15,527 nt of DNA from Planctomycetia bacterium (GCA_009919445.1 RGBY01000029.1:1-15527); one strand, 5' to 3'. Positions 1 through 7,614 are shown, counted from the stretch's first letter. Translations and numbers: made by a program. The notes: generated by a model not told the origin, from the sequence alone.

Positions 1-1300
1 GGCCAAGATTGTACTGCGGCATCGCCGTGTGCCAGCGATCAATCCTCCCATACTGAGGCCGCCCCCGAATGCCGAGCATCTCACGCAGATCGGTGAGCAC
101 CTGATTCGCTAATGCATCGTCGGCCAGCTCGGCAGCAGACGGATCAAGGGCACCACCGATAAAGCCCCGCATCAACACTGAGCCGGGTGGCGCTCGGTCA
201 GGAAACTTGACGCTGGAAAAACTTGCTGCCACCAGACGCCGGCCAGCAACGCGGGGCACGATCATGCCTGCGGCATCGAGCGGATGCCCGACGTCATCTC
301 GGGCAAAGCCGAGTGACACGACTGCTGCCCCTGCATATTCAATGGCAGCAAGGTCAGCCGCCAGTGCTGGGGCCGCTGCCATGAGCAACTGGCTGGCGTG
401 AGAGGCCGGTGTTGCCACAACGACTGCCGAGGCATGAATCGATTTTTCTCCAACGCAACCGACCTGCCAGCCCGTGGCATCCTGCCGGAGGGACTCGACC
501 CGATTCGAGACGAGCTCAACTCCAGCCTCTCGGAGTCTGGCAAGCAGACCCTCGATAAGCGTCTGCATGCCACGCCTGAACGAAACGAACTGCCCATATC
601 GAGCCCCACTGGCATCAGCCCTAAGACCAGCCATCTGTAGCCGGTGCTGCTCGCCACGGGCAAGACTGCCGTGATTCCGTTCGAATGCCAGAAAGTCAGG
701 ACATGCCGCCGCCATGCTGAGCCGGGCCGGATCGGCCGTCCAAATACCAGAGACCAGCGGCTGCACAAGCCGGTCGAATGCCTCCCTGCCCAGTCGGCGG
801 ACAGCAAACGACTCAAGGCTCTCATCATCCTGGCTGCGGCGGGCGGGGATAAAGCCCTCTGCCGCAGCCCTGAGCCGACCTGGCCAGGACAGAAGTGGCG
901 TCGCAAGCAGCGTCTGTGGCCGACTGGCCGCAAGGAGCCGGAACCCGGCTGGTACTGGCAGCAGTCGCCCTCCTCCGCCGCGTTTGTTCGGGCTCCAGAC
1001 GAGTGCACGCCGGGCAGTTGGTGCCACAGAAACAAGCGTCTCCTCGAGCCCGAGACGCTTCACCAGATCAATTCCCTCGGGCCGAGCCGCCAGAAAGTTG
1101 TCGGCTGAGCGTTCCACCAGCCAGCCAGCTTCATGGATTGTTTCGATCACTCCACCGAAGCGACCGGCGGCCTCGATCACCGTGACTCGGGGGGCTGCCG
1201 TTGTGGTCTCCTGCCGAACGAGCTGCTCCGCTGCTGACAGGCCTGCCAGCCCACCACCAATGATGACGACATGCTGCTCGTTTGGGACGGAGTGCTCCAT
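1..1300 (-). CDS. hemG: Protoporphyrinogen oxidase, HemY/HemG type (3' end cut by window)
   Basis: This FAD flavoprotein oxidises protoporphyrinogen IX (or coproporphyrinogen III) late in heme synthesis, usually as a peripheral membrane enzyme. I translated the minus strand from the ATG at 1298-1300: 433 codons are open to the window edge. Residues 11-24 (VVIIGGGLAGLSAA) form the FAD-binding Rossmann motif. They are followed by VIEAAGRFGG, the second conserved motif of this amine-oxidase-like superfamily. LVQPLVSGIWTADPARLSM and the last visible residues (WHTAMPQYNLG) match conserved PPOX segments. The latter sits close to the family C-terminus, so perhaps 30-40 residues are missing. The start fits the Rossmann strand beginning near residue 11. 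The gene diverges from the TPR gene; 237 bp separate the two starts. I cannot tell the proto- from the copro-porphyrinogen enzyme. The symbol hemY is also used. Confidence 0.93.
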   Translation of the reverse strand, partial: MEHSVPNEQHVVIIGGGLAGLSAAEQLVRQETTTAAPRVTVIEAAGRFGGVIETIHEAGWLVERSADNFLAARPEGIDLVKRLGLEETLVSVAPTARRALVWSPNKRGGGGRLLPVPAGFRLLAASRPQTLLATPLLSWPGRLRAAAEGFIPARRSQDDESLESFAVRRLGREAFDRLVQPLVSGIWTADPARLSMAAACPDFLAFERNHGSLARGEQHRLQMAGLRADASGARYGQFVSFRRGMQTLIEGLLARLREAGVELVSNRVESLRQDATGWQVGCVGEKSIHASAVVVATPASHASQLLMAAAPALAADLAAIEYAGAAVVSLGFARDDVGHPLDAAGMIVPRVAGRRLVAASFSSVKFPDRAPPGSVLMRGFIGGALDPSAAELADDALANQVLTDLREMLGIRGRPQYGRIDRWHTAMPQYNLG

Positions 1301-1524
1301 GAAAGCGTCGTTCCTTCGTTGGCGGAACCGAACTGGTTTCGCGTGGTGATTAGGTGGTTTGGGAAAGCACGAATACCGCTGACTACCCACCTCTCCTACT
1401 CTATCGTCCAAATGCGGCTCTGGCAGAACCCGAAGAAATTTGGGCTGGACTCGGTTTCAGCCGACTCCTACCGTCCGCGGCCAATCGAGGAGCGGCGTCA
1501 GGTGACGCCTGCCCTTGTGTCCCT

Positions 1525-1529
1525 GGAGG
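1525..1529 (+). promoter_or_regulatory. Ribosome binding site of the TPR gene (decides a GTG start)
   Basis: GGAGG lies 8 nt before the GTG at 1538-1540, and a signal peptide follows directly. The same frame is open upstream to an ATG at 1271, but that start would run into the divergent heme gene and bury the signal peptide. A second in-frame GTG at 1502, with GAGGAG before it, is the main alternative. Confidence 0.6.
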
Positions 1530-1537
1530 CCCGAACC

Positions 1538-3904
1538 GTGATCCTGACGCCACGCCCACGTCTCTCTCATCTTTTATCTGCTTCCATCACGCTGGTTGTG
1601 GTCGGAAACGTTCCCTGCGGCTTGGCAGCTGAGCCCCAAGCCGAACGAACGATGCGGATGCCCTCTTGGGTTGAATCGATGGCAGAGCCGGTGGAACAGG
1701 ACCAGTCCACCGAGCCCGCTCTCGAGGCGATTGTGCCCGTTGCCAGACCAAGTATCGGTGGCAAACCAACGACTCAGAATAGTCGGACTAGCCGACCGGC
1801 CACACAGCGGCCCCAGCCAATCACCGAAGCGACTGAAAGCCCAACGCTGCAGGAACGTGCCGCCCGGCTGTTTGACCCGCAGCTCCTCAAGGCAGCCTGG
1901 TCTGATCTGATGCCAAAGGCAGAGAAATCACCAGAGGCAGTCCGCCGTGATGAAACCCGTTCAGTTGAACAGTCCGCTGAACTCGGCCCAGAAACGAGTG
2001 TGCTCAACAGGCCAGATCAATCCGATCGGCCGACCTGGCAGCGACCGCTCGCCGCAGCCCGTAGCCTGCTCCAGCAGCCGGCACGATCTGCCGAGACAGC
2101 CGCCATCGAAACGACTGGCACGGCTGACGAAATTGCCCCTCAGCCAGCTGCCCCTGCAGAACGGACTGACACCGCGCCACTCACCGCACCAATCGCTGAA
2201 GCCCCTGACGAGACGCCGACACTGGCCATCGACCCGGCCAGTTTTCGTGGGGCCTATCCAGGCAAGACCACACGAGCAGAAATCGATGCCGACTGGGGAC
2301 AGGGACAGCCGCTGCCTCGCGAGGACGGCATCGAGTGTTTCTTTTGGGAGATTGAGCCTTTCGATCGCGTTGCCGTGACCTTCCGTGATGGCGTGGTCAG
2401 TGCGATCCAGATCAAATTGGCAGAGCCCGTCTCGGCAACAGACCTGGCGAAACAGCTGGAAATTGCCGACCTCCGCACGGTCGCTGTCCTTGACGATGAG
2501 GGCACCGCCATCGGTCAGGTCTTTCCTGAACGTGGTGTGATGTTCAGCTTGGAACCAACCAGTTCTGCCGCGACGGCAGTGCTGCTTGAGCCACTCGACC
2601 CCGACTCATTTGTCTTGAGGGCCGAGGGGGAAATGAACTCGAGTGCCGCCTACGCCGTGGCCGACCTGCAATATGCTATCGAAATTGACCCTGGTCACCT
2701 GCGAGCCCATCGGCTCCTGCTCTCGCTCATGTGCGACGAAGGCCGCTGGCAGACTGCGTTAAAACTGGCCGACAAAGCCGAGCAGATCAGTCCGGGTGAT
2801 GCCTGGACCGGCCTGAAGCGAGCCGAGATTCTGCTGGAACTTGACCGGCCTGAAGACGCCCAGGCAATGGTCGACAGTCTTATTGAGAGGCCTCGTGTCT
2901 CGTCGCTGCTCGCCTCACAGGCGGGCCGACTCCGGGGCCGCATTGAACTCGCCAAGAGTGAACCTAATTTTGAGCAGGCAGTCGATCTGTTCACCGAAGC
3001 AATTCGGAAGGCGACCCCACTGGCTTCAAGCCGCTCAGAAAATGTGCGGTCGGTTGCCCGACGGGTGCTGCTCGACTCCCACCTGGGCACCGCTCAGGCG
3101 ATCGCCCGAGGCACCTGGCAGCAGAAAAACAGGGTCATCCCCAAATGGATCAGTCGTGCCAATGGCATCGTGGAAAACATCGCTCCGGATGATCGCGATC
3201 ATGACCGTCTGGAACTCGACCTCACCTGCGGCGTGCTTGCCGTAGCCGCTGGCTCAGCCAATGCGGTGGAGGCCGTACCATGGGTCAAGCGGTTACTGCA
3301 ACTGCGTGAGGAGATGAATGACAGCGTCAGCGATCCATGGCGACGGCGGCAGATCGACTGGCAGGTCGGCTGTGGCCTGGCCGACGCGCTGACCGCTGCA
3401 CGGAAACGTGGCGAGGCTGACGACATGCTCGACAACGCCACCTTAACTGTCGCCTATCTGGAACGTGGTGCTGAGCACCGGGAACTGACAGCGACCGAGC
3501 GGTGCGATCTGGGTGATCTCATGTTCCAGATTGGCATCATGCACAGCCTGCGGAATGGCGATCACGCCACGGCAGTGACCTGGTTCGACAAGACGATCCC
3601 GCTTTGGAATCGAAATGAACGGGTTCTCGAGAATGACGAACTGGGCCGTGTCGGCGAGTCTTTCGTGAGCATGGCCATTTCCTACTGGCAGGTCGAGCGG
3701 CGGGAAGATGCCATCGACCTCAGTCGTACCGGTGTTGACCTGATGGTCGAAGCCGTTGACCGCAAGAAACTTGCCGAACGGGCTCTGTCCGTCGCTTATG
3801 GCAACCTGTCGACCATGTATGCCGAACAGGGCGAAACCGAGAAGTCGCAGGCCTACGCCGAAATGGCAACTCGTGTCGAGTCAGTCAGTGGGATGTTGCG
3901 ATAG
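1538..3904 (+). CDS. Secreted TPR-repeat protein of unknown function
   Basis: The product is 788 aa from the GTG at 1538. Residues 1-31 look like a Sec signal peptide: basic start (PRPRLSH), hydrophobic core (LLSASITLVVV) and an Ala-rich end (CGLAA). Residues about 32-230 are a Pro/Ala/Thr/Glu-rich, probably disordered stretch. Residues about 232-300 form a compact segment (FRGAYPGKTTRAEIDADWG, then VAVTFRDGVVSAIQIKL). It recalls the 'G-T-xx-V-xxx-W/L-G-P' pattern of BamE/SmpA-like or lipoprotein domains, but that is only a resemblance. From about residue 360 to the end there are helical TPR-like repeats, clearest at AAYAVADLQYAIEIDPGHLR and, near the end, LSTMYAEQGETEKSQAYAEM. TPR arrays bind partner proteins. 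With the signal peptide this suggests a periplasmic scaffold; the partner is unknown. No catalytic motif is seen. It converges with the TIM-barrel gene 60 bp downstream. Confidence 0.8.
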   Translation: MILTPRPRLSHLLSASITLVVVGNVPCGLAAEPQAERTMRMPSWVESMAEPVEQDQSTEPALEAIVPVARPSIGGKPTTQNSRTSRPATQRPQPITEATESPTLQERAARLFDPQLLKAAWSDLMPKAEKSPEAVRRDETRSVEQSAELGPETSVLNRPDQSDRPTWQRPLAAARSLLQQPARSAETAAIETTGTADEIAPQPAAPAERTDTAPLTAPIAEAPDETPTLAIDPASFRGAYPGKTTRAEIDADWGQGQPLPREDGIECFFWEIEPFDRVAVTFRDGVVSAIQIKLAEPVSATDLAKQLEIADLRTVAVLDDEGTAIGQVFPERGVMFSLEPTSSAATAVLLEPLDPDSFVLRAEGEMNSSAAYAVADLQYAIEIDPGHLRAHRLLLSLMCDEGRWQTALKLADKAEQISPGDAWTGLKRAEILLELDRPEDAQAMVDSLIERPRVSSLLASQAGRLRGRIELAKSEPNFEQAVDLFTEAIRKATPLASSRSENVRSVARRVLLDSHLGTAQAIARGTWQQKNRVIPKWISRANGIVENIAPDDRDHDRLELDLTCGVLAVAAGSANAVEAVPWVKRLLQLREEMNDSVSDPWRRRQIDWQVGCGLADALTAARKRGEADDMLDNATLTVAYLERGAEHRELTATERCDLGDLMFQIGIMHSLRNGDHATAVTWFDKTIPLWNRNERVLENDELGRVGESFVSMAISYWQVERREDAIDLSRTGVDLMVEAVDRKKLAERALSVAYGNLSTMYAEQGETEKSQAYAEMATRVESVSGMLR

Positions 3905-3936
3905 GCCGCAACGCCCCATCGGCCCCTTCCAGAGGC

Positions 3937-3950
3937 CCGGCACCTGCCGG
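3937..3950. terminator. Small inverted repeat between convergent genes, possible bidirectional terminator
   Basis: CCGGCACCTGCCGG is a perfect 14-bp inverted repeat that can fold as a 5-bp GC stem with a 4-nt loop. It sits in the 60-bp gap between the stop codons of the TPR and TIM-barrel genes, where a shared terminator would be expected. No T-run follows on either strand, so it is not a canonical intrinsic terminator and may be chance in GC-rich DNA. Confidence 0.25.
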
Positions 3951-3964
3951 CGGAGACGGGCTGC

Positions 3965-4711
3965 TTACACCAGCGTTTCAAGCAGCAGTCGCATCTTGCG
4001 AAGTTCGCTCACCTGATCAACGCCTTCAAGGGGCGGCAGGTGGACGCCAAGCGCCCGCTTGTAGCCAACACGACTTAGTTGGGCGACGATTCGGCCATAT
4101 TCCACGCTGCCCTGGCCAACCCGCACCTGGAAGGCATCGGCCTTGGTGTCGCGAAGATGAACATGGCAGACATTCGGAAGAATTGAGTCCCAGGAAACGG
4201 GTTTCTTCTGCCCATAAATTGAGTAACTGGGGTCGAACGTCACTCCGAGGCCCGGCACATTGCGGCAGAGCGAGGCCGTTGTTTCGACATCCTGCGTCAT
4301 CCGCTCAGCGGCCGTCTTTACCCCGACAAGCATGCCGTAGGAGGCGGCGATTGCCACAAATTTGCGAAGCCGCTCGATCTCGCCATTGAAGGGTGTGCCG
4401 AGTTCTGACGACTCCACCACCAGCGTGACGATGCCAAGCGTCTTGGCCAGTCGGCAGCAGGCGTCAAACTTTTCATAGAGCATGGCATCCTCAGGGGCCG
4501 CAAACGACAGGGCAACCGGCCGGAGTCGCTGCAGGTCACTACAAGCTGCCACGGCGGCCTCAGGGTCGGCCAAGACGTCAGCTGGCTGCAGATGGCTGCC
4601 GCCCTCGTGGACATCCAGTTCCACGGCGGTGTATTCCAGTTCAGCCAGCCGCTCCATCGCCTGATCAAGCGGCAGGTCGGGAAAACACTCGGTACTGACA
4701 CAGACAAACAC
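3965..4711 (-). CDS. Sugar phosphate isomerase/epimerase-like TIM-barrel protein
   Basis: The 248-aa product matches the xylose isomerase-like/AP endonuclease 2 TIM-barrel superfamily in length and pattern: FVCVSTECFPDLPLDQAMERL at the first strand and helix, the VTFDPSY strand, VCHVHLRDT, and a G-Y-[KR]-x-x-L-G-V end strand. Such proteins usually isomerise sugars or inositol derivatives through a divalent metal held by Glu, Asp, His and Glu. Here Asp160 and His185 are in place. By my alignment by eye, the first Glu position holds Lys132 (GVKTAAER) and the last holds His224 (LGVHLP). The enzyme may therefore bind metal differently or be inactive. The GTG start at 4711 is chosen for the AGGAG 9 nt upstream and because the first barrel strand follows at once; the frame stays open to an ATG at 4843, but that extension is Arg-rich and unlike the family. 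The substrate is unknown. Confidence 0.82.
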   Translation of the reverse strand: MFVCVSTECFPDLPLDQAMERLAELEYTAVELDVHEGGSHLQPADVLADPEAAVAACSDLQRLRPVALSFAAPEDAMLYEKFDACCRLAKTLGIVTLVVESSELGTPFNGEIERLRKFVAIAASYGMLVGVKTAAERMTQDVETTASLCRNVPGLGVTFDPSYSIYGQKKPVSWDSILPNVCHVHLRDTKADAFQVRVGQGSVEYGRIVAQLSRVGYKRALGVHLPPLEGVDQVSELRKMRLLLETLV

Positions 4712-4720
4712 GATGGCAGG

Positions 4721-4725
4721 CTCCT
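4721..4725 (-). promoter_or_regulatory. Ribosome binding site of the TIM-barrel gene (decides a GTG start)
   Basis: On the minus strand AGGAG is followed by 9 nt and then GTG at 4711. It favours the short 248-aa product over the ATG at 4843. Confidence 0.6.
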
Positions 4726-4859
4726 GAGGACAATAACCACTGCGGACCCGGACCCGAGGGGCCGTCCGCTCCAGATGGCAAGGTAGCGACCTGCACTGAA
4801 ATCTGGCAACGCCGAACCATTCCGCAAGTTTGCTCCACCTCATAGACTAGTGAGAAAGG

Positions 4860-4877
4860 CGTCCATTCCATTGGACG
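4860..4877. repeat. Perfect 6-bp inverted repeat upstream of sppA
   Basis: CGTCCA-TTCCAT-TGGACG: 6-bp arms around a 6-nt spacer, in the 261-bp divergent region between the TIM-barrel gene and sppA. It could be an operator-like dyad or a small RNA hairpin in the sppA leader. There is no evidence for a binding protein. Confidence 0.35.
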
Positions 4878-4883
4878 AGCCCC

Positions 4884-4928
4884 CGTTCAGCCAGACCCTG
4901 TTTGGTCAGAACCTGTTCGGCCAAAACC
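4884..4928 (+). repeat. Three degenerate 15-bp tandem repeats in the sppA leader
   Basis: Copies start at 4884, 4899 and 4914: CGTTCAGCCAGACCC, TGTTTGGTCAGAACC and TGTTCGGCCAAAACC. The period is exactly 15, and the last two differ at only three positions. They lie just upstream of the sppA ribosome binding site. Read in the sppA frame they would give FSQTL/FGQNL/FGQNQ-like pentapeptides, but I place the sppA start downstream. They could be repeated protein-binding sites, or remnants of a longer N-terminus. Confidence 0.6.
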
Positions 4929-4960
4929 AGTATCGAGTCACCCACTGCCCCCTGCCCACC

Positions 4961-4964
4961 GGAG
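4961..4964 (+). promoter_or_regulatory. Ribosome binding site of sppA
   Basis: GGAG with 8 nt to the ATG at 4973. It supports this ATG over the in-frame GTG at 4850, which would add 41 residues before the membrane anchor. Confidence 0.5.
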
Positions 4965-4972
4965 CCGCCCCC

Positions 4973-6016
4973 ATGTCGTTTGCCCCCGGCCAGTCCCCCA
5001 CTCGTGTCATTCTTGAACAGCCCGGCGGCTGGAGCCGGTGGAGCGGCCGGCTCGCCTGGATCATCGCCGGGATTTCACTGGTTGTGGCAGTTGTCTCAGC
5101 CGGGGCGAATGCCCAGTACTTCCAGACCAACCCCAAGGTCATTGAGCAATACCACTCCCTGGCCGAAACAGCCCCGAACAAGATCGCCATCATCGACATC
5201 AGTGGCGCCATCATGGGCGGCGAGGGCTTCGCCCGACACCAGATCGATCAGGTCGAAAAAGACGAGACGGTCCAGGCCATCGTCCTGAGAATCGATTCAC
5301 CTGGTGGCACCGTCAGCGGTAGTGACGAACTGCACTACCGACTCACCAAGTTGGCTGCCGACCGTGATCTCCCTGTGGTTGTGAGCATGGGCGGCATTGC
5401 TGCCAGCGGCGGTTATTACATCGCCATGGCCAGTGGTGGACGGGAGAATACGATTTTCGCCGAGCCATCGACCGTCACCGGTTCGATCGGCGTGATCATT
5501 CCGCACTATGATCTGTCGCAGTTTCTCAAGCGATTCGACATCACCGACGACTCGTTCACGAGTGGGCCACTGAAGGAGATGCTGAGCCTCACCAAAGATC
5601 GCTCTCCTGAGCTTGCCCAACGTGAGCGGAAGGTCATTCAAGGACTGGTTGATGCGATGTTTACCCGGTTCAAAACAATCGTGCAGGAGGGTCGGCCTGA
5701 GCTTGATAACGAAACACTTGAAAAAGTGACGACCGGCCAGGTGTTCACCGCACAACAAGCAGTCGACTTTGGACTGGTCGACAAAATTGGCTTCCTCGAA
5801 GATGCCGTTGATCGGGCAGTTGAGCTGGCTGGGCTGTCATCCGCAACCGCCCGCGTGGTGCGTTACCAACAGCCGCAGGGCCTCCTCGATGAACTGCTCG
5901 GGGGTCAGCCAGCAGCGCAGTCACTGACCTCGCTACAAACGCTGGTTGAATGGACCACGCCGCGGGCCTGGTACCTCTGCAGCTGGTGGCCTGCCATTGC
6001 CGCCAGTCACCCTTAG
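4973..6016 (+). CDS. sppA: Signal peptide peptidase SppA, short (67K C-terminal half) type
   Basis: This membrane-anchored serine protease of family S49 digests signal peptides left in the membrane after protein export. The 347-aa product has one transmembrane segment at about residues 27-47 (LAWIIAGISLVVAVVSAGAN), then the protease domain. IVLRIDSPGGTVSGSDELH and VVSMGGIAASGGYYIAMAS are family signatures. Ser145 in AASGGYY is the expected nucleophile and Lys201 in SGPLKEML the expected general base, as in the Bacillus enzyme's Ser/Lys dyad. GQVFTAQQAVDFGLVDKIG is the conserved C-terminal part. The length fits single-domain bacterial SppA rather than the E. coli double-domain form. The C-terminus ends in an unusual Trp-rich tail (WYLCSWWPAIAASHP). 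The stop codon overlaps that of the convergent acyl-CoA dehydrogenase gene. Confidence 0.95.
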   Translation: MSFAPGQSPTRVILEQPGGWSRWSGRLAWIIAGISLVVAVVSAGANAQYFQTNPKVIEQYHSLAETAPNKIAIIDISGAIMGGEGFARHQIDQVEKDETVQAIVLRIDSPGGTVSGSDELHYRLTKLAADRDLPVVVSMGGIAASGGYYIAMASGGRENTIFAEPSTVTGSIGVIIPHYDLSQFLKRFDITDDSFTSGPLKEMLSLTKDRSPELAQRERKVIQGLVDAMFTRFKTIVQEGRPELDNETLEKVTTGQVFTAQQAVDFGLVDKIGFLEDAVDRAVELAGLSSATARVVRYQQPQGLLDELLGGQPAAQSLTSLQTLVEWTTPRAWYLCSWWPAIAASHP

Positions 6017-6020
6017 GGTG
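6008..6020. repeat. 13-bp palindrome centred on the overlapping stop codons of two convergent genes
   Basis: CACCCT-T-AGGGTG spans the sppA stop (TAG, 6014-6016) and the acyl-CoA dehydrogenase stop (TAA on the minus strand, 6013-6015). Folded, it gives a 5-bp stem with a 3-nt loop in either transcript. No T-run follows, so terminator activity is uncertain. Confidence 0.5.
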
Positions 6021-7614
6021 TCAGCTGTTCCGTCTGCAAGCGGCCAAGGGTAGCCAGATTTTCATGATCTGCTGCCGCCAGCTGGTTTCCAGTCGCGGCT
6101 ACCAGAGCCTGCCTGCTCCAGCAGACAGCAGCCAGTACAGAGGCCTCGTCGCCCCGCCGATCGGCCAGATGGAGAACCGCAAGAGTAGCAATCAGCTGCT
6201 GCAGGCGAGCCGACAGGCTTGCCACCAGCAGCTGCTGCTCGGCGAGTTCGCGGCCTCGTCTCCGCAACAAACGATCTGCATCAAGACTCCAACGAGTCAG
6301 GCACTGCCCTGCCTGTCGGGCCAATCCGCGAAGTTCACCGTCAAGCAGGCTGAAATCTTCAGCGGCTCGGTGAGACCGCCACCACCGCACCAGCCGCCAG
6401 CCCAGCCAACCAGCCACTGACCGCCGCAAAGCCAGTGGATGCCGCTTGGCGACTCCCCTGAACAGGGCCAAGCCGAGCAGGTCACTTTCGCCCTCGTAGA
6501 CGCCAGCGGCGAAATGGTCGTGAAATGAATCGCCAAGCGGGTGACCAACAAGAAAGGCACGGCCGCCATGAATGCCAAGGGCATCGACAGCGGCCTGCCG
6601 GAGGCAGCCACTGGCGACAACTTTGGCCAGCACCGCTTCTGTTTCACCTGTCCCGCCAGCCTCGATGGCGGCTGCTGCCCAGCCAGCCAGAGCCTCACAG
6701 GCAAGCTGACCGGCTGCCATGCGGCCAAGGCGACCGAGTACGAGCTGCCGGTTGATGATGGGCTCGCCCCAGGTCTGCCGTCTCTGGGCAAAGGCCGTCG
6801 CCTGTTCGCGAAGAATACCGATCGTTCCGGCTGCCTGGGCTGCCAGCGTCACCCGACCCCGGTTCAGGCCATGCCAGACAATCGCCATGCCATCCTGCTG
6901 CCGCCCAGCAGCCGACTCACCCGGCACGAGGATGTCGGCAGGGTTGACCGGGAAGCGACGAAATTCAATCGCGGCGTTATGGGCATGCTTCAGAGGGTGT
7001 AAGGCATACCGACGAAGGCTGAACTCAGGCGTGTCGCCAGGGGGCAGTTCCACCATCAGCACAACTGGCTGGCCATCCAGCAGGGCGAGCAGTTTGACGA
7101 GCCGTCCGTAAGTCGCACCCGTAATGAACATTTTGGTGCCTGAGAGCAGCAATCGCTCACCGGCTCGTTCCAGCCGGCAGCTGATCCGGCCGAGGTCGCA
7201 CCCGGCATCAGGCTCGGTCGCAGCAAAAACGGATAGCGGCTTGCCAGCTGCCAACCCGGGCAGCCAGCGTTCCCGCTGCTGGGGCGTCCCCCAATCGGCC
7301 ACTGCCGCCACAGCACCGATCGTGGAGTGTACGGAGAGCAGCCCCGCCACCGTCGGGTTTACCCGCGCCAAGCGAGTGACCACACGGGTGAAATCAGCAA
7401 ACCGGCAGCCAACCCCACCGTATTCTTTCGGTACGAACAACCCCCAGAGGCCGGTCTCTGCCAGTTGCTGTTCGGCATCTTGGGAAAGCCGCCCCCAGGG
7501 TGGCTGTGGGGCATCGTCCAGCGGTGCCTCTGACCATGACTGAGACGGGGCCGGCTCGGCGAGGCGGCCTGTTGTCCTCAGTTCTGTCAGGGCTGCCAGC
7601 GCCTGTTCAACCAC
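6013..7614 (-). CDS. Acyl-CoA dehydrogenase, VLCAD-like with C-terminal extension
   Basis: This FAD enzyme makes the trans-2 double bond in acyl-CoA, the first oxidation of beta-oxidation, passing electrons to ETF. The 533-aa product shows GLWGLFVPKEYGGVG (N-terminal domain), FAATEPDAGCDLGRI and LSGTKMFITGATYG (middle domain), and GVYEGESDLL near the end of the core. Glu374 there matches the catalytic base of the family's YEGT motif. The core ends near residue 390 and about 140 further residues follow, mostly helical and beginning with a Trp/Arg-rich stretch (GWLGWRLVRWWRS). Mitochondrial VLCAD/ACAD9-type enzymes have such an extension and use it at the membrane. GTG 7614 is preferred because GGAGG lies 8 nt before it. 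The in-frame ATG at 7761 has no such site and would overlap the ligase gene by 91 bp. It is the last gene of the operon. Confidence 0.92.
   Translation of the reverse strand: MVEQALAALTELRTTGRLAEPAPSQSWSEAPLDDAPQPPWGRLSQDAEQQLAETGLWGLFVPKEYGGVGCRFADFTRVVTRLARVNPTVAGLLSVHSTIGAVAAVADWGTPQQRERWLPGLAAGKPLSVFAATEPDAGCDLGRISCRLERAGERLLLSGTKMFITGATYGRLVKLLALLDGQPVVLMVELPPGDTPEFSLRRYALHPLKHAHNAAIEFRRFPVNPADILVPGESAAGRQQDGMAIVWHGLNRGRVTLAAQAAGTIGILREQATAFAQRRQTWGEPIINRQLVLGRLGRMAAGQLACEALAGWAAAAIEAGGTGETEAVLAKVVASGCLRQAAVDALGIHGGRAFLVGHPLGDSFHDHFAAGVYEGESDLLGLALFRGVAKRHPLALRRSVAGWLGWRLVRWWRSHRAAEDFSLLDGELRGLARQAGQCLTRWSLDADRLLRRRGRELAEQQLLVASLSARLQQLIATLAVLHLADRRGDEASVLAAVCWSRQALVAATGNQLAAADHENLATLGRLQTEQLTP

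Noticed and set aside
410..426. Short inverted or CRISPR-like repeats within the coding regions.
   Set aside because: No regularly spaced identical repeats with unique spacers are present anywhere in the window.
262..1349. Long open frames on both strands across the heme gene (for example 262-1035 minus and 714-1349 plus).
   Set aside because: They lie in other frames of the clear protoporphyrinogen oxidase gene, and their translations are Arg/Ser-rich with no recognisable motif, as expected for shadows in GC-rich DNA.
1271..1537. N-terminal extension of the TPR protein back to an ATG at 1271.
   Set aside because: It would overlap the divergent heme gene, put 89 residues before a clear signal peptide, and ignore the GGAGG site at 1525.
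4712..4843. N-terminal extension of the TIM-barrel protein to an ATG at 4843.
   Set aside because: The extra 44 residues are Arg-rich and unlike the family, and a good ribosome binding site precedes the GTG at 4711.
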